This document shows positions 25,721 through 34,484 of a stretch of DNA of 64,000 nt, one piece after another. The number at the start of each line of letters is the position of its first letter. The first letter of the stretch is position 1. Source of the DNA: JAJXWB01 sp965246795 (GTDB taxonomy: Bacteria; Pseudomonadota; Alphaproteobacteria; Rhizobiales; Beijerinckiaceae); contig CBDFFN010000021.1 of NCBI GenBank assembly GCA_965246795.1, positions 124,001 to 188,000 of the forward strand, read 5' to 3'. A program made the position numbers and the translations under genes. The notes beneath the pieces were generated by a model, which worked only from the letters and a program-made list of their open reading frames with translations, searched no databases and was not told the DNA's origin.

Positions 25721-26574
25721 GGCCGGGCGCCTGTGAAAGCCATCGCAGGCATACGGCCGCTGGCGAGCACGAGGATGATGAGAAGCGCCGGTACGCCCGC
25801 AGCCCAACCGTTTGGCAGATAGGCATCGCTGACCGACGTCGCGACACCGAGAATAACACCTCCGATGAACGCGGGCAGCGGACCGGAACGACCTAGGATA
25901 ACCGCACCGCTGAACGCGACTGTGGTGAAGACGAACGTGCTGGCGTAGGTCATACCGATCGCCATCGCGGCAAGAACGCCCGCAACGCCAGCGATGCCCG
26001 CACAGAACACGAAAGTGAGGACCTGCGTCCGGCGCACGGCGACGCCAGTCAGCGTCGCGGCGCGATGCGAGATCGCGCTGGCACGCATGCGCAGCCCGAG
26101 CGGCGACCATTTCAGCAGCGCACCAAGCCCCGCCATGATGACAATGCTCGCAAGCAGATTGATCATGCCCTGATAGGGAAGCACGGCATCACCGATGAAG
26201 ACGTTGCCTGGAACCGGATCGAGAAACCGGTTGTCCGTACCGACAAGGGTGAGGATCGCGGATTCGATCGCCATCATCAGCGCGAATGTCGCGAGGACGA
26301 TGAGCATCGCGTCCCGATTGCTGCCGAAGACCTGGAAACCGAGAAAGATCAGCCCGGCAACAAGGCCGAGCGCCAGTGCCGCCGCGATGCCCGCGATCGG
26401 ACCGAAGGGCATGCCGACTGCGACAGCGACCATGCCCGCGACGACCGCATAGGCGCCGGTCGACACATCGATGACATCGGTCGTCACCCACACGACGCTC
26501 ATCGGCAGCGCAAGCAGCGCGTAGATCGCGCCAAGAAACACGCCGTTGGCGATGAATTCCAGAAGCTGCGCCAC
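25717..26574 (-). CDS. HAAT ABC permease, LivH type (system 1)
   Basis: A 285-residue membrane protein with the LivH-type opening MAQLLEFIANGVFLGAIYAL and the coupling loop LRMRASAISHRAATLTGV. It is the first gene of the minus-strand ten-gene operon. Its promoter region (26575-26751) holds a strong -35 element and an operator-like repeat shared with the TetR gene. Confidence 0.88.
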   Translation of the reverse strand: MAQLLEFIANGVFLGAIYALLALPMSVVWVTTDVIDVSTGAYAVVAGMVAVAVGMPFGPIAGIAAALALGLVAGLIFLGFQVFGSNRDAMLIVLATFALMMAIESAILTLVGTDNRFLDPVPGNVFIGDAVLPYQGMINLLASIVIMAGLGALLKWSPLGLRMRASAISHRAATLTGVAVRRTQVLTFVFCAGIAGVAGVLAAMAIGMTYASTFVFTTVAFSGAVILGRSGPLPAFIGGVILGVATSVSDAYLPNGWAAGVPALLIILVLASGRMPAMAFTGARP

Positions 26575-26665
26575 GCGTATCAGTCGCGAGGCGGCAATAG
26601 GCTGTGATCAATGGACATGACGCCCTCCCTGAGCTTTTACGTATCGCCTCTGACGAGCGGTTTTT

Positions 26666-26687
26666 ACATACGTACTGTTCGGTATGT
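26666..26687. promoter_or_regulatory. Putative TetR operator (site 1)
   Basis: ACATAC (26666-26671) and GTATGT (26682-26687) form an inverted repeat with a 10-base centre. It lies between the importer operon and the tetR gene. Read on the minus strand, the 22 bases match the site upstream of the ferredoxin oxidoreductase gene (30930-30951) at 16 positions. It covers the spacer and -10 of the importer promoter, which fits repression. Confidence 0.5.
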
Positions 26688-26697
26688 TAGTTGTCAA
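26669..26697 (-). promoter_or_regulatory. Promoter of the importer/CoA operon
   Basis: On the minus strand a perfect -35 hexamer TTGACA (26692-26697) is followed after exactly 17 bases by TACGTA (26669-26674). The -10 is weak by consensus, but the same arrangement, TTGAGA-17-TATGTA, recurs before the ferredoxin oxidoreductase gene. For tetR on the other strand, TATAAG at 26700-26705 could serve as -10. Confidence 0.4.
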
Positions 26698-26751
26698 TGT
26701 ATAAGACCCGGTGCGGAGTTCGATTCGCAAAGTCGATACCGGGGAAGAAAA

Positions 26752-27393
26752 TTGCCTGCCAGCGCGCTGCCGAAAAAACCGCTGACCAATCAGGAACTGC
26801 GCGACATTAGCGTCGAGAAGCTCAGCGCATCTGCGCTCGCGCTTTTCGTCGAGCGTGGATACCACGCGACCTCCGTCGACCAGATCGCGGCAGGCGCCGG
26901 CCTCACCAAAGGCGGCGTCTATTTTTACTTCGAGAAGAAAGAGAACATTCTCTTCCAGCTCGTCGAAACAATCTCGCGCGAATATATCGACGAGATCGGC
27001 ACAAGAATCGAGCGGGACTACGAGCGTGCGCAAGACCGACTTGTCTCGCTTATGCGCTGGCAGGCCAATTACGCGAAGGCCAATCCGCGCGAAGGTATTC
27101 TGCTCATCACCACCTCGCTCGAATTTCGCGACAGCACCGGCATCCTCGCCACGCAGATCTCGGACGTATATCAGCGACTGCACGCGCTCCTGATGCGTGT
27201 GTTCGAGCATGGCCGCCGCACCGGCGAATTCACGAACCGTGTCCGCACACGCGAACTCGCCTCGTTCTACATTGCAGCACATGACGGCATGATGCTCGAA
27301 TGGTACCGAAGCAAGCGGCCGATCGAGGGCTCCGAACTCGTGCGCGCATTTCGCCAGACCATCCTCAACGGCATTATCCGATCGACGGTCTAA
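26752..27393 (+). CDS. TetR-family regulator
   Basis: A 213-residue regulator from a TTG start, chosen because GGGGAAG lies 5-11 bases upstream and no ATG or GTG fits. The helix-turn-helix is SVDQIAAGAGLTKGGVYFYF, with the KENILF stretch after it. The all-helical C-terminal half is the ligand domain; many relatives beside acyl-CoA genes bind acyl-CoA or related acids. It is divergent from the ten-gene operon and convergent with the ferredoxin oxidoreductase gene (15-base gap). Probably a repressor of both units and of itself. Confidence 0.85.
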   Translation: MPASALPKKPLTNQELRDISVEKLSASALALFVERGYHATSVDQIAAGAGLTKGGVYFYFEKKENILFQLVETISREYIDEIGTRIERDYERAQDRLVSLMRWQANYAKANPREGILLITTSLEFRDSTGILATQISDVYQRLHALLMRVFEHGRRTGEFTNRVRTRELASFYIAAHDGMMLEWYRSKRPIEGSELVRAFRQTILNGIIRSTV

Positions 27394-27408
27394 CGGCATC
27401 GCGTCGCC

Positions 27409-30400
27409 TCACTCGGCCGCGACGGGCAGTGTCACGGCATCCTCGAACGCCGCACGAAGTTTCGGCTCCGCAGCGCGCACCTTTTCGAGATTGCGCATTT
27501 TTACGTGGCCGAAGCCGCGGATCGATTGCGCGAGTTCCGCGAGTTCGACGGCCGCAACGTGGTTCGCAGGCGTAAGACGGGCGACGATGTCGTCGAGGAG
27601 TGAACGATATTCGCCGATCAGCGCGCGTTCCATGCGCCGCTCTTGCGTGTAGCCGAAGACATCCCAGGCAGACCCACGAAGACCTTTCAGGCGCGCGAGC
27701 ACACCAAAGGCTTTCATCATCCACGGTCCATAGGCGCGCTTGCGTGGATGACCCGTGACGGGGTCGACTTTCGCAAACAGCGGCGGCGCAAGATGGAACG
27801 AAAGCTTGTAGTCGCCTTCGAATTGCGCGCGCAGCTTTTCGGAAAAATAGCTCTCCGTGTAGAGCCGCGCGACTTCATATTCGTCCTTATACGCCATGAG
27901 CTTGAACAGACTCATGGCCGCAGCTTCCGTCAGGTCCGTCACACCCGGACGGACAAGATGTTCGGTCTGCTTCACGCGTTCGATCTGCGCGCGATAGTCC
28001 TGCGCATAGGCAGCATCTTGATAGCGCGCGAGGAATGTGGCGTTCGCCTCGACGATCTCACCAAGCGTCCGGCTTTCGGGCTCGACGACAGCGCGCATGC
28101 CGGCCGCAACTTCGACCGCCGCGCGATCATGCGCGGCAAGCCGCCCCCAGGCAAAGGTCTGCCGGTTCGCCGCGACGCCACCGCCGTTCAGTTCGATCGC
28201 GCGATCGATCGACGCGAAGGACAACGGCACGAGCCCCTTCTGGAAGGCATAACCCAGCATGAAGAGGTTCGTGGCGATGGAATCACCCATCAGCGCAGTG
28301 GCGAGCCGCGCCCCGTCGATCAGATCGAGATGATTGTCGCCCACCGCACGCCGCAAAGCACGGTGGATGGCGTGCTGCTCGAAGTCGATATCGCCGTTGG
28401 TGACGAAATCAGCCGTCGGCACGAGCGCAGAGTTGACGATCGCATGCGAGACATTGTCTTCAAGCTTCGACAAAGCCTGCGCGCTTGCCGCGACGACCAT
28501 GTCGCAACCGAGCAGCAGGTCGGCGCCGCCGGCGGCGATGCGGACCGAAGCAAGATCGCTCGGCGAAGCTGCGAGCCGGACATGACTCATCACCGCACCG
28601 TTCTTCTGCGCAAGGCCGGTGAAATCGAGGACCGTGCAGCCCTTGTCTTCGAGATGCGCCGCCATGCCCAGTAGTGCGCCGACGGTGATGACGCCTGTGC
28701 CGCCGATACCGGTGATGAGAATGCTGTAAGGCGAATTCAGCGCCGGAGTTTTCGGCATTGGCAGAGCGGCGAAGCGCTCAGCATCGACCTCGGCCTTCGT
28801 TTTCACGGCCTTGCGCAGCGATCCGCCATGTACGGTGACGAAGCTCGGGCAAAAACCCTCGACGCAGGAAAAGTCCTTGTTGCAGTTCGACTGGTCGATG
28901 ACGCGCTTGCGGCCAAAGGCGGTCTCGAGCGGTTTCACCGACACGCAGTTCGACTTCGTCGAGCAGTCGCCGCAACCTTCGCACACGAGTTCGTTGATGA
29001 AGGCACGCTTTGGCGGATCGGGAAACAGGCCGCGCTTGCGGCGGCGACGTTTTTCGGCCGCGCAGGTCTGATCGTAAATCAGAACCGTGAGCCCGGACGT
29101 TTCGCGCAGGTCGCGCTGCACGAGATCGAGTTCGTCGCGGCCATGCACGGTCGTGCCGGCCGGGAAAATCGACGCGCTCGGATATTTGTTTGGCTCGTCG
29201 GAGACGATGACGACGCGCCTCGCGCCTTCGGCGGCCACCTGCGCCGCGATTTGTGCGACATTGAAGCCGCCTTCGGCCGCCTGCCCGCCCGTCATCGCGA
29301 CGGCGTCGTTGTAGAGAATCTTGTAGGTGATGTTGACGCGCGCGGCGGCTGCGGCGCGGATCGCAAGCAGGCCGCTATGCGTATAAGTGCCGTCGCCAAG
29401 ATTCTGGAAGACGTGCTTTTCATCGGTAAAAGGCGCCTGCCCGATCCAGTTCACGCCTTCCGCGCCCATATGGGTGATGGTCTGCGTATTGCGCTCCGGC
29501 ATCCAGGTGACCATGCCGTGACAACCGATTCCCGCCATCGCGCGGCTGCCTTCGGGCAGCTTCGTCGACGAATTGTGCGGACAGCCCGAGCAGAAATATG
29601 GAAGGCGCGCCGTCTTGATCTGCGGCGTCTGCGCGATCTTCTCGAAACTCTCGAGACGCGCGACGCGCTGCGTGAAGCGCGGATTGTCCTTGCCGGCAAG
29701 AGCAAGGCGCGAAACGATGGCGCGCGCGACAAGGGTCGGTGACAGCTCTCCTTCGCTCGGCAGAAGCACTTTGCCGTCCTCGGACCGCTTGCCCACCACG
29801 CTCGGGCGCCGCAATGCATCCATGTTGTAAAGCAGGCTGACGAGCTGGCTCTCAATGAAGCCGCGCTTTTCTTCGACGACAAGAATGTCGTCGAGGCCTT
29901 CGGCAAAACGCAGCGCACCCGTCTGCTCCAGCGGCCACGTCAGGCCGACCTTGTAGACGCGCAGGCCGAGTTCCGCTGCCTGCGCCTCGTCGATGCCGAG
30001 ATCGGCAAAAGCCTGACGCACATCGAGATAGGCTTTGCCTGTCGTGACTATGCCGAGCTTCGCATTCGGACTGTTGTTGGTGATGCGGTCGATCGGATTG
30101 GCGCGTGCGAAGGCAGCCACCGCCTGCATCTTCGGCCCGTGCAGCCGGCGCTCGCTCTCCAGCGGCGCATCCGGCCAGCGGATATGCAGGCCGCCCGGCG
30201 GCGGCTCGAAGTCCGTCGGCGTTACGAATTGCAGGCGCTGTTCGTCGGCATCGACGGACGCCGAACTTTCCGCCGTTTCGGAAATCGCCTTGAAGCCGAT
30301 CCAGCAGCCGGAAAAGCGCGACAGCGCGAAACCATAGAGGCCGAAGTCGAGATATTCCTGCACCGTCGAGGGATTGAGGATCGGCATCATTGCCGCCTCA

Positions 30401-30882
30401 AAGACTTGCTCGCTTTGATGCGCGAGCGTCGACGACTGGCAACCGTGATCGTCGCCGGCGATCGCGATCACGCCACCGTATTCCGACGTGCCAGCGGCAT
30501 TGGCGTGTTTGAGCGCATCGACGGATCGGTCGACACCCGGCCCCTTGCCGTACCAAATGCCGAAGACACCCTGCACATTGGCGCCGGGAAACAGCCCGAC
30601 CTGCTGGCTACCCCACACGGACGTCGCCGCAAGGTCTTCGTTCAGGCCCGGCTGGAAGCGCACATTGGATTCGGCGAGAAGTGCACCCGCCTTCCACAAA
30701 GCGGAATCGTACATGCCGAGCGGCGAGCCGCGATAACCGGAGATGAAGCCGCCTGTGTTGAGACCGGCCGCCTTGTCGCGCGCGCGCTGCATGAGCGGCA
30801 GGCGCACGAGCGCCTGTATGCCGGAGAGATAAATGCGGCCGCTGCGCTGCGTATATTTGTCGTCGAGAGTGATCGCCTGCAT
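27409..30882 (-). CDS. Fused indolepyruvate:ferredoxin oxidoreductase
   Basis: A 1157-residue fusion of the alpha/beta and gamma parts. The N-terminal pyruvate-binding part begins SGIQALVRLPLM. CSGCPHN at 431-437 and GDGTYTHSG at 496-504 mark the thiamine diphosphate domain. Ferredoxin-like cysteines lie at 634, 637, 640, 646 with others at 667-678. The gamma-type domain starts around ILITGIGGTGVITVGALLG. Such enzymes decarboxylate aryl- or branched-chain 2-oxo acids to acyl-CoA. The fused form is common in aerobic proteobacteria. It has its own operator-bearing promoter. Confidence 0.92.
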   Translation of the reverse strand: MQAITLDDKYTQRSGRIYLSGIQALVRLPLMQRARDKAAGLNTGGFISGYRGSPLGMYDSALWKAGALLAESNVRFQPGLNEDLAATSVWGSQQVGLFPGANVQGVFGIWYGKGPGVDRSVDALKHANAAGTSEYGGVIAIAGDDHGCQSSTLAHQSEQVFEAAMMPILNPSTVQEYLDFGLYGFALSRFSGCWIGFKAISETAESSASVDADEQRLQFVTPTDFEPPPGGLHIRWPDAPLESERRLHGPKMQAVAAFARANPIDRITNNSPNAKLGIVTTGKAYLDVRQAFADLGIDEAQAAELGLRVYKVGLTWPLEQTGALRFAEGLDDILVVEEKRGFIESQLVSLLYNMDALRRPSVVGKRSEDGKVLLPSEGELSPTLVARAIVSRLALAGKDNPRFTQRVARLESFEKIAQTPQIKTARLPYFCSGCPHNSSTKLPEGSRAMAGIGCHGMVTWMPERNTQTITHMGAEGVNWIGQAPFTDEKHVFQNLGDGTYTHSGLLAIRAAAAARVNITYKILYNDAVAMTGGQAAEGGFNVAQIAAQVAAEGARRVVIVSDEPNKYPSASIFPAGTTVHGRDELDLVQRDLRETSGLTVLIYDQTCAAEKRRRRKRGLFPDPPKRAFINELVCEGCGDCSTKSNCVSVKPLETAFGRKRVIDQSNCNKDFSCVEGFCPSFVTVHGGSLRKAVKTKAEVDAERFAALPMPKTPALNSPYSILITGIGGTGVITVGALLGMAAHLEDKGCTVLDFTGLAQKNGAVMSHVRLAASPSDLASVRIAAGGADLLLGCDMVVAASAQALSKLEDNVSHAIVNSALVPTADFVTNGDIDFEQHAIHRALRRAVGDNHLDLIDGARLATALMGDSIATNLFMLGYAFQKGLVPLSFASIDRAIELNGGGVAANRQTFAWGRLAAHDRAAVEVAAGMRAVVEPESRTLGEIVEANATFLARYQDAAYAQDYRAQIERVKQTEHLVRPGVTDLTEAAAMSLFKLMAYKDEYEVARLYTESYFSEKLRAQFEGDYKLSFHLAPPLFAKVDPVTGHPRKRAYGPWMMKAFGVLARLKGLRGSAWDVFGYTQERRMERALIGEYRSLLDDIVARLTPANHVAAVELAELAQSIRGFGHVKMRNLEKVRAAEPKLRAAFEDAVTLPVAAE

Positions 30883-30929
30883 TTCCGTCCCGCCTGCGGT
30901 GCTTGTGCGACCGCCTTAGACCCGTTCCA

Positions 30930-30961
30930 ACATACATACCATCCGGTTTCTATGATCTCAA
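30930..30961 (-). promoter_or_regulatory. Ferredoxin oxidoreductase promoter with TetR-like operator (site 2)
   Basis: On the minus strand TTGAGA (30956-30961) is followed after 17 bases by TATGTA (30933-30938). The operator-like sequence covers 30930-30951 and matches site 1 at 16 of 22 positions in the same register relative to the -35 and -10. This suggests one TetR protein controls both transcripts. The half site ACATAC is exact; the opposite half (GGTTTCT) is weaker. Confidence 0.45.
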
Positions 30962-30973
30962 CGCCGGGCCGTC

Positions 30974-31387
30974 TTATAGATCGACCACAAGATAATCACG
31001 GTCGGCTATCACCTTGAAAGTCTCGAGCGTGTAAGGCCCCTCCTGGAGCTCGTCCCCACGCTGCCGGGTGGTGGCGTAAGACCGGACCTTTGTCCGTGCC
31101 GGGTCGAACCATGATTTCCCCGTCCGGATGTCGAACTCCCACGCGTGCCAGGGGCAGCGCAGCAACTCACCCTGTCGCGAGAAGCGGTACTCACCGGGCT
31201 CGTCCGACTCCACGAGGCCGACGAGGATGCCCTTGCACAGCGCGGCGCCTTCGTGCGGACAGCGATTGTGGATCGCGAAAAACTCGCCCGCGATGTTGAA
31301 GACCGCGATCTCGCGATTGTCGATGGCGAAAACCCGGCGTTCGCCGGGCGGGATCGACGACGCTTCTGCGAGCACATGCTGCGTCAC
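30974..31387 (-). CDS. Rieske [2Fe-2S] protein
   Basis: A 137-residue stand-alone Rieske domain. The cluster ligands are in NRCPHEGAALC (C-x-H) and RCPWHAWEF (C-x-x-H), spaced as usual. It looks like a soluble ferredoxin for an oxygenase or a similar electron-transfer role. One base separates it from the upstream amidohydrolase gene, so it is the last gene of that three-gene unit. No oxygenase large subunit is encoded nearby. Confidence 0.9.
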   Translation of the reverse strand: MTQHVLAEASSIPPGERRVFAIDNREIAVFNIAGEFFAIHNRCPHEGAALCKGILVGLVESDEPGEYRFSRQGELLRCPWHAWEFDIRTGKSWFDPARTKVRSYATTRQRGDELQEGPYTLETFKVIADRDYLVVDL

Positions 31388-31388
31388 G

Positions 31389-32492
31389 TCAGTTCAGCCC
31401 ATAGAAGTTTCGCGCATTGTCGCGGAAGACCATCCGGCGCTCGTCCTCCGACAACGGAAATTTGAACACGTAGCGCGGATCGTCGGAGTCCCAGTGCGGG
31501 TAGTCCGTCGAGAAGAGAAGCTTGTCCCAGCCGATCCACTCGATCGCGGCACGCAAGTCCGTGGCACGGTCCGGCTCGTCGATCGGTTGCGTCGTGAACC
31601 AGATGTGATCGCGCACGTAAGACGAGGGTGGGCGCGTGACGTGAGGAACCTCGTCTCGGAAGCGTTTCCATTGCGCATCGAGCCGCCAGAGCATGCTGGG
31701 AATCCAGCCGATGCCGCCCTCGACGACGGCAAGCTTCAGTTTCGGGATGCGTTCGAATACGCCTTCCAGCAGCATGCTTGTCAGAAAGTTCTGCATGGCA
31801 TGCGCGTTGGTCTGGTGTTCTTCGGCATAGTAGGACGGCCAGCCCGAGCCCGACAGCGGAAAGCCGCCATAGCCGCTGATATGCGCAGCGATACGGAAGT
31901 TGGCGGCGACGGCAGCTTCGTAGACCGGCCAGTAACGCTTGCGGCCCGCGGGCTCGATGCAACGCGGTGGAATGTTGATCTGCACGAAGTTCGGATTGCC
32001 GGCCCAGTGCTCGATTTCAGCGACGGCTGCGGCTGTGTCCTCCATGGGGACGACAACCGAACCTTTGAGCCGTGGCTCCGGGCCACACCAGAAATCGTTC
32101 TGCCAGCAGTTCACGGCGCGGTAGACGGCGGCGGAGAATTCGAGATTGCGATCGGCATAACCGTCCGGAAACAACGTCTGGAGCGTCGCGAATTCGATAC
32201 CATGTGGATTGAGATGTTGCTCGCGCATGAATGCGAGATCGGACCCCGGCGGCCCGCCGTTCGGCGGCCATGCGTCGCGACGGCCGATAAGCGGCGTCAT
32301 ACGCGGATAGGGGACCGTCGAAACATAGGGCTTGCGCACATAGAGCCCGTAATCCGCGAGATAGGTCTGCCATCGCTTCGACAGATAGGGCAGCATGTCC
32401 GCATTCGAGCGCATCAGCGGATGAATGTCGCAGTCGTAGATGCCAAAGCCGAAAAGCTGCGCCGTCGTGCGCATTGGCGTCATGTCGTTCAC
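31389..32492 (-). CDS. Amidohydrolase-2 family metalloenzyme A
   Basis: A 367-residue TIM-barrel protein of the amidohydrolase_2 (ACMSD-like) family. The metal motif D-x-H is in YDCDIHP (about 20-25), a histidine follows in RIAAHISGYGG, and LLFSTDYPHWDSDDP carries the late Asp. The family contains decarboxylases and hydrolases acting on aromatic or cyclic acids. It overlaps enzyme B by four bases and is a paralogue of it. Confidence 0.85.
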   Translation of the reverse strand: MNDMTPMRTTAQLFGFGIYDCDIHPLMRSNADMLPYLSKRWQTYLADYGLYVRKPYVSTVPYPRMTPLIGRRDAWPPNGGPPGSDLAFMREQHLNPHGIEFATLQTLFPDGYADRNLEFSAAVYRAVNCWQNDFWCGPEPRLKGSVVVPMEDTAAAVAEIEHWAGNPNFVQINIPPRCIEPAGRKRYWPVYEAAVAANFRIAAHISGYGGFPLSGSGWPSYYAEEHQTNAHAMQNFLTSMLLEGVFERIPKLKLAVVEGGIGWIPSMLWRLDAQWKRFRDEVPHVTRPPSSYVRDHIWFTTQPIDEPDRATDLRAAIEWIGWDKLLFSTDYPHWDSDDPRYVFKFPLSEDERRMVFRDNARNFYGLN

Positions 32493-33583
32493 GACACTGT
32501 CTCCCCAAGGCGGGCGTAGGTGCGCTGCGGATTATCGATACAGATTTTTCGCGCGAGTTGCGCCGACATGCCTGGCGGCAACGCATCGTATCCGTCGAAC
32601 TGCGCGTGCGGATAGTCGGTCGAAAAGAGCAACATCTCGTCCGATCCCATCTGGTCGATCGCGCGAGCGAAGTCCGCGGCATCGGGCGGACTATCGTGCG
32701 GCTGCAAGGTCATGCGCACGTTGTTTCGGATGATTTTAGTCGGCGATTCCTTCACCCACGGCACTTCGGCACGCAGTGCGCGCCAAGTCTTCTCGAGCCG
32801 CCACATGAATGCGGGCATCCAAGTGAAACCGGACTCGACCAGCACAAGCTGAAGGTCGGGATATTTCACGAAGACGCCTTCGAGCACGAAGCTCTGCATT
32901 TGCGCCTGGAAGATCGAGGAATAATTGACGTAATCTTCGACGCGATACGAGCCCCACCCCGTCGGGCTCGGTGCATGCCGGAACTGGCTGCCGGCGTGAA
33001 GCGCGATCGGTAATCTCAACCGCTCGGCGACGCGGTAAAGCGGCCAGAACGAGCGGCCGCCGAGCGGCTTCTCGCCACCGACGAGCAGCAGTATCTGCAC
33101 GAAACGCGGATCTGCCGCGCAACGCTCGACCTCCTGAATTGCGAGATCGATGTTCTCGATGGACACGACAATGGACGCACGCAGGCGCGGCTCCCGATCG
33201 AGCCATTCCGTGCGAATCCAGTCGTTGACGGCGCGACAGAGAACGGCGCCGAGATCCTCGCTATAAGCGGCCTGCGCGCCATAGAGGCAGTGCGCGATCG
33301 CGATGCTGCTGCCAAAGCCATCCAGCGCATACCGGCTGATCTGTTCGACGGACGTCGAAGGCAGTGCCTCGCCTTCACGCCAGTCGGCGCGCGCATGCGC
33401 CGGAATCGTCGGCGGAAAGCTCATCAATTCCATACCGTCGATGCCGCGCGATACGATCTGCTCGCGCCACATGTCATCGAGATGCGGCAACAATTGCTTC
33501 GTGCTGCGCAGATTGATGTGGACGTCGCAATCCACGGCGCCACGCGGCACCGCTACGATCGGTCTGGCTTCCTCACGCGTCAT
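32489..33583 (-). CDS. Amidohydrolase-2 family metalloenzyme B
   Basis: A 364-residue paralogue of enzyme A. Metal motifs are VDCDVHINLR, PIALHAGSQFRH and LLFSTDYPHAQFDG. ATG 33583 was chosen over an ATG at 33604 because GGGAGGG lies between them and would serve as the ribosome site; the longer form adds seven residues. It is the first gene of the B-A-Rieske unit, directly downstream of a promoter containing a palindromic operator. Confidence 0.85.
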   Translation of the reverse strand: MTREEARPIVAVPRGAVDCDVHINLRSTKQLLPHLDDMWREQIVSRGIDGMELMSFPPTIPAHARADWREGEALPSTSVEQISRYALDGFGSSIAIAHCLYGAQAAYSEDLGAVLCRAVNDWIRTEWLDREPRLRASIVVSIENIDLAIQEVERCAADPRFVQILLLVGGEKPLGGRSFWPLYRVAERLRLPIALHAGSQFRHAPSPTGWGSYRVEDYVNYSSIFQAQMQSFVLEGVFVKYPDLQLVLVESGFTWMPAFMWRLEKTWRALRAEVPWVKESPTKIIRNNVRMTLQPHDSPPDAADFARAIDQMGSDEMLLFSTDYPHAQFDGYDALPPGMSAQLARKICIDNPQRTYARLGETVS

Positions 33584-33623
33584 GATTGCGACGCGCCCTC
33601 CCATTGATTGTTATCTGGACGCG

Positions 33624-33651
33624 AGTATAGAATTGTCAGACAATTTCGCAA
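33624..33651 (-). promoter_or_regulatory. Promoter with palindromic GntR-type operator in its spacer
   Basis: On the minus strand TTGCGA (33646-33651), a 16-base spacer and TATACT (33624-33629) form a promoter for the amidohydrolase unit. The spacer is almost entirely the perfect 15-base palindrome AATTGTCAGACAATT (33631-33645). TTGT-x3-ACAA fits the T-GT-AC-A pattern recognised by FadR-subfamily GntR proteins. The GntR gene at 35719 is the obvious candidate to bind it. Confidence 0.55.
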
Positions 33652-33682
33652 GACGAAATGCGAAATGGGGAGGGCGTTAGGA

Positions 33683-34462
33683 ATGGATTTTGGCATCGCC
33701 GGCAAGACGGCGCTGGTTTGCGCTGCAAGCAAAGGTCTCGGCAAAGGCTGCGCGATGGCGCTCGCGAAAGAAGGCGTCAGCCTCGTCATCACCGCGCGCG
33801 GCGCCGAGGCTCTAGAGCAGACGGCCAAGGAAATCCGCGACTCCACCGGCGCTTCCGTCAAGGCGGTTGTTGGCGACATCACGACGCCGGAGGGTCGCAA
33901 AGCTGCGCTCGACGTTTGCCCCGCGCCCGACATTCTCGTGAACAATGCCGGCGGCCCCCCGCCCGGCGATTTTCGCGACTGGGATCGCGACGCATGGATC
34001 AAGGCGCTCGACGCCAACATGCTGACGCCGATCGAACTCATCAAGGCAACCGTCGACGGCATGATCGCGCGCCGTTTCGGCCGCATCGTCAACATCACAT
34101 CGAGCGCCGTGAAAGCGCCGATCGATATCCTCGGCCTGTCGAACGGTGCACGCACCGGCCTTACCGGCTTTGTCGCGGGCTTGTCGCGAAGGATCGCCGA
34201 GGCGAACGTCACGATCAACAATCTCCTGCCGGGCACGATGGACACGGATCGGCTGAAAGCCTTTGCCGAAGCGACATCGAAACAGACTGGGCAGTCGCCG
34301 GACGAGGTGAAGAAAGCGCGCTTTCTGACGATCCCTTCGAAACGTGCGGGCACGGCGGATGAGTTCGGCGCCTATTGCGCGTTCCTGTGCAGCGCGCAGG
34401 CCGGCTACGTCGTCGGCCAAAACTTGCTGATCGATGGCGGCGCGTACCCCGGCACGTTCTGA
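33683..34462 (+). CDS. Atypical SDR-family protein lacking the YxxxK motif
   Basis: A 259-residue Rossmann protein resembling 3-oxoacyl-ACP reductases. The cofactor loop is altered (CAASKGLGKG), NNAG is kept and the serine is at 140. Thirteen residues after it, where Tyr and Lys are expected, the sequence has S153 and R157 (GLSNGARTG). This is the pattern of the BKR-like SDR subgroup, which lacks the normal tetrad; it may use another mechanism. ATG 33683 is preceded by TAGGA. It starts the plus-strand unit that also holds an acyl-CoA dehydrogenase and GntR. Confidence 0.8.
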   Translation: MDFGIAGKTALVCAASKGLGKGCAMALAKEGVSLVITARGAEALEQTAKEIRDSTGASVKAVVGDITTPEGRKAALDVCPAPDILVNNAGGPPPGDFRDWDRDAWIKALDANMLTPIELIKATVDGMIARRFGRIVNITSSAVKAPIDILGLSNGARTGLTGFVAGLSRRIAEANVTINNLLPGTMDTDRLKAFAEATSKQTGQSPDEVKKARFLTIPSKRAGTADEFGAYCAFLCSAQAGYVVGQNLLIDGGAYPGTF

Positions 34463-34484
34463 CAATCGGCGAACGAGAAGAAGA

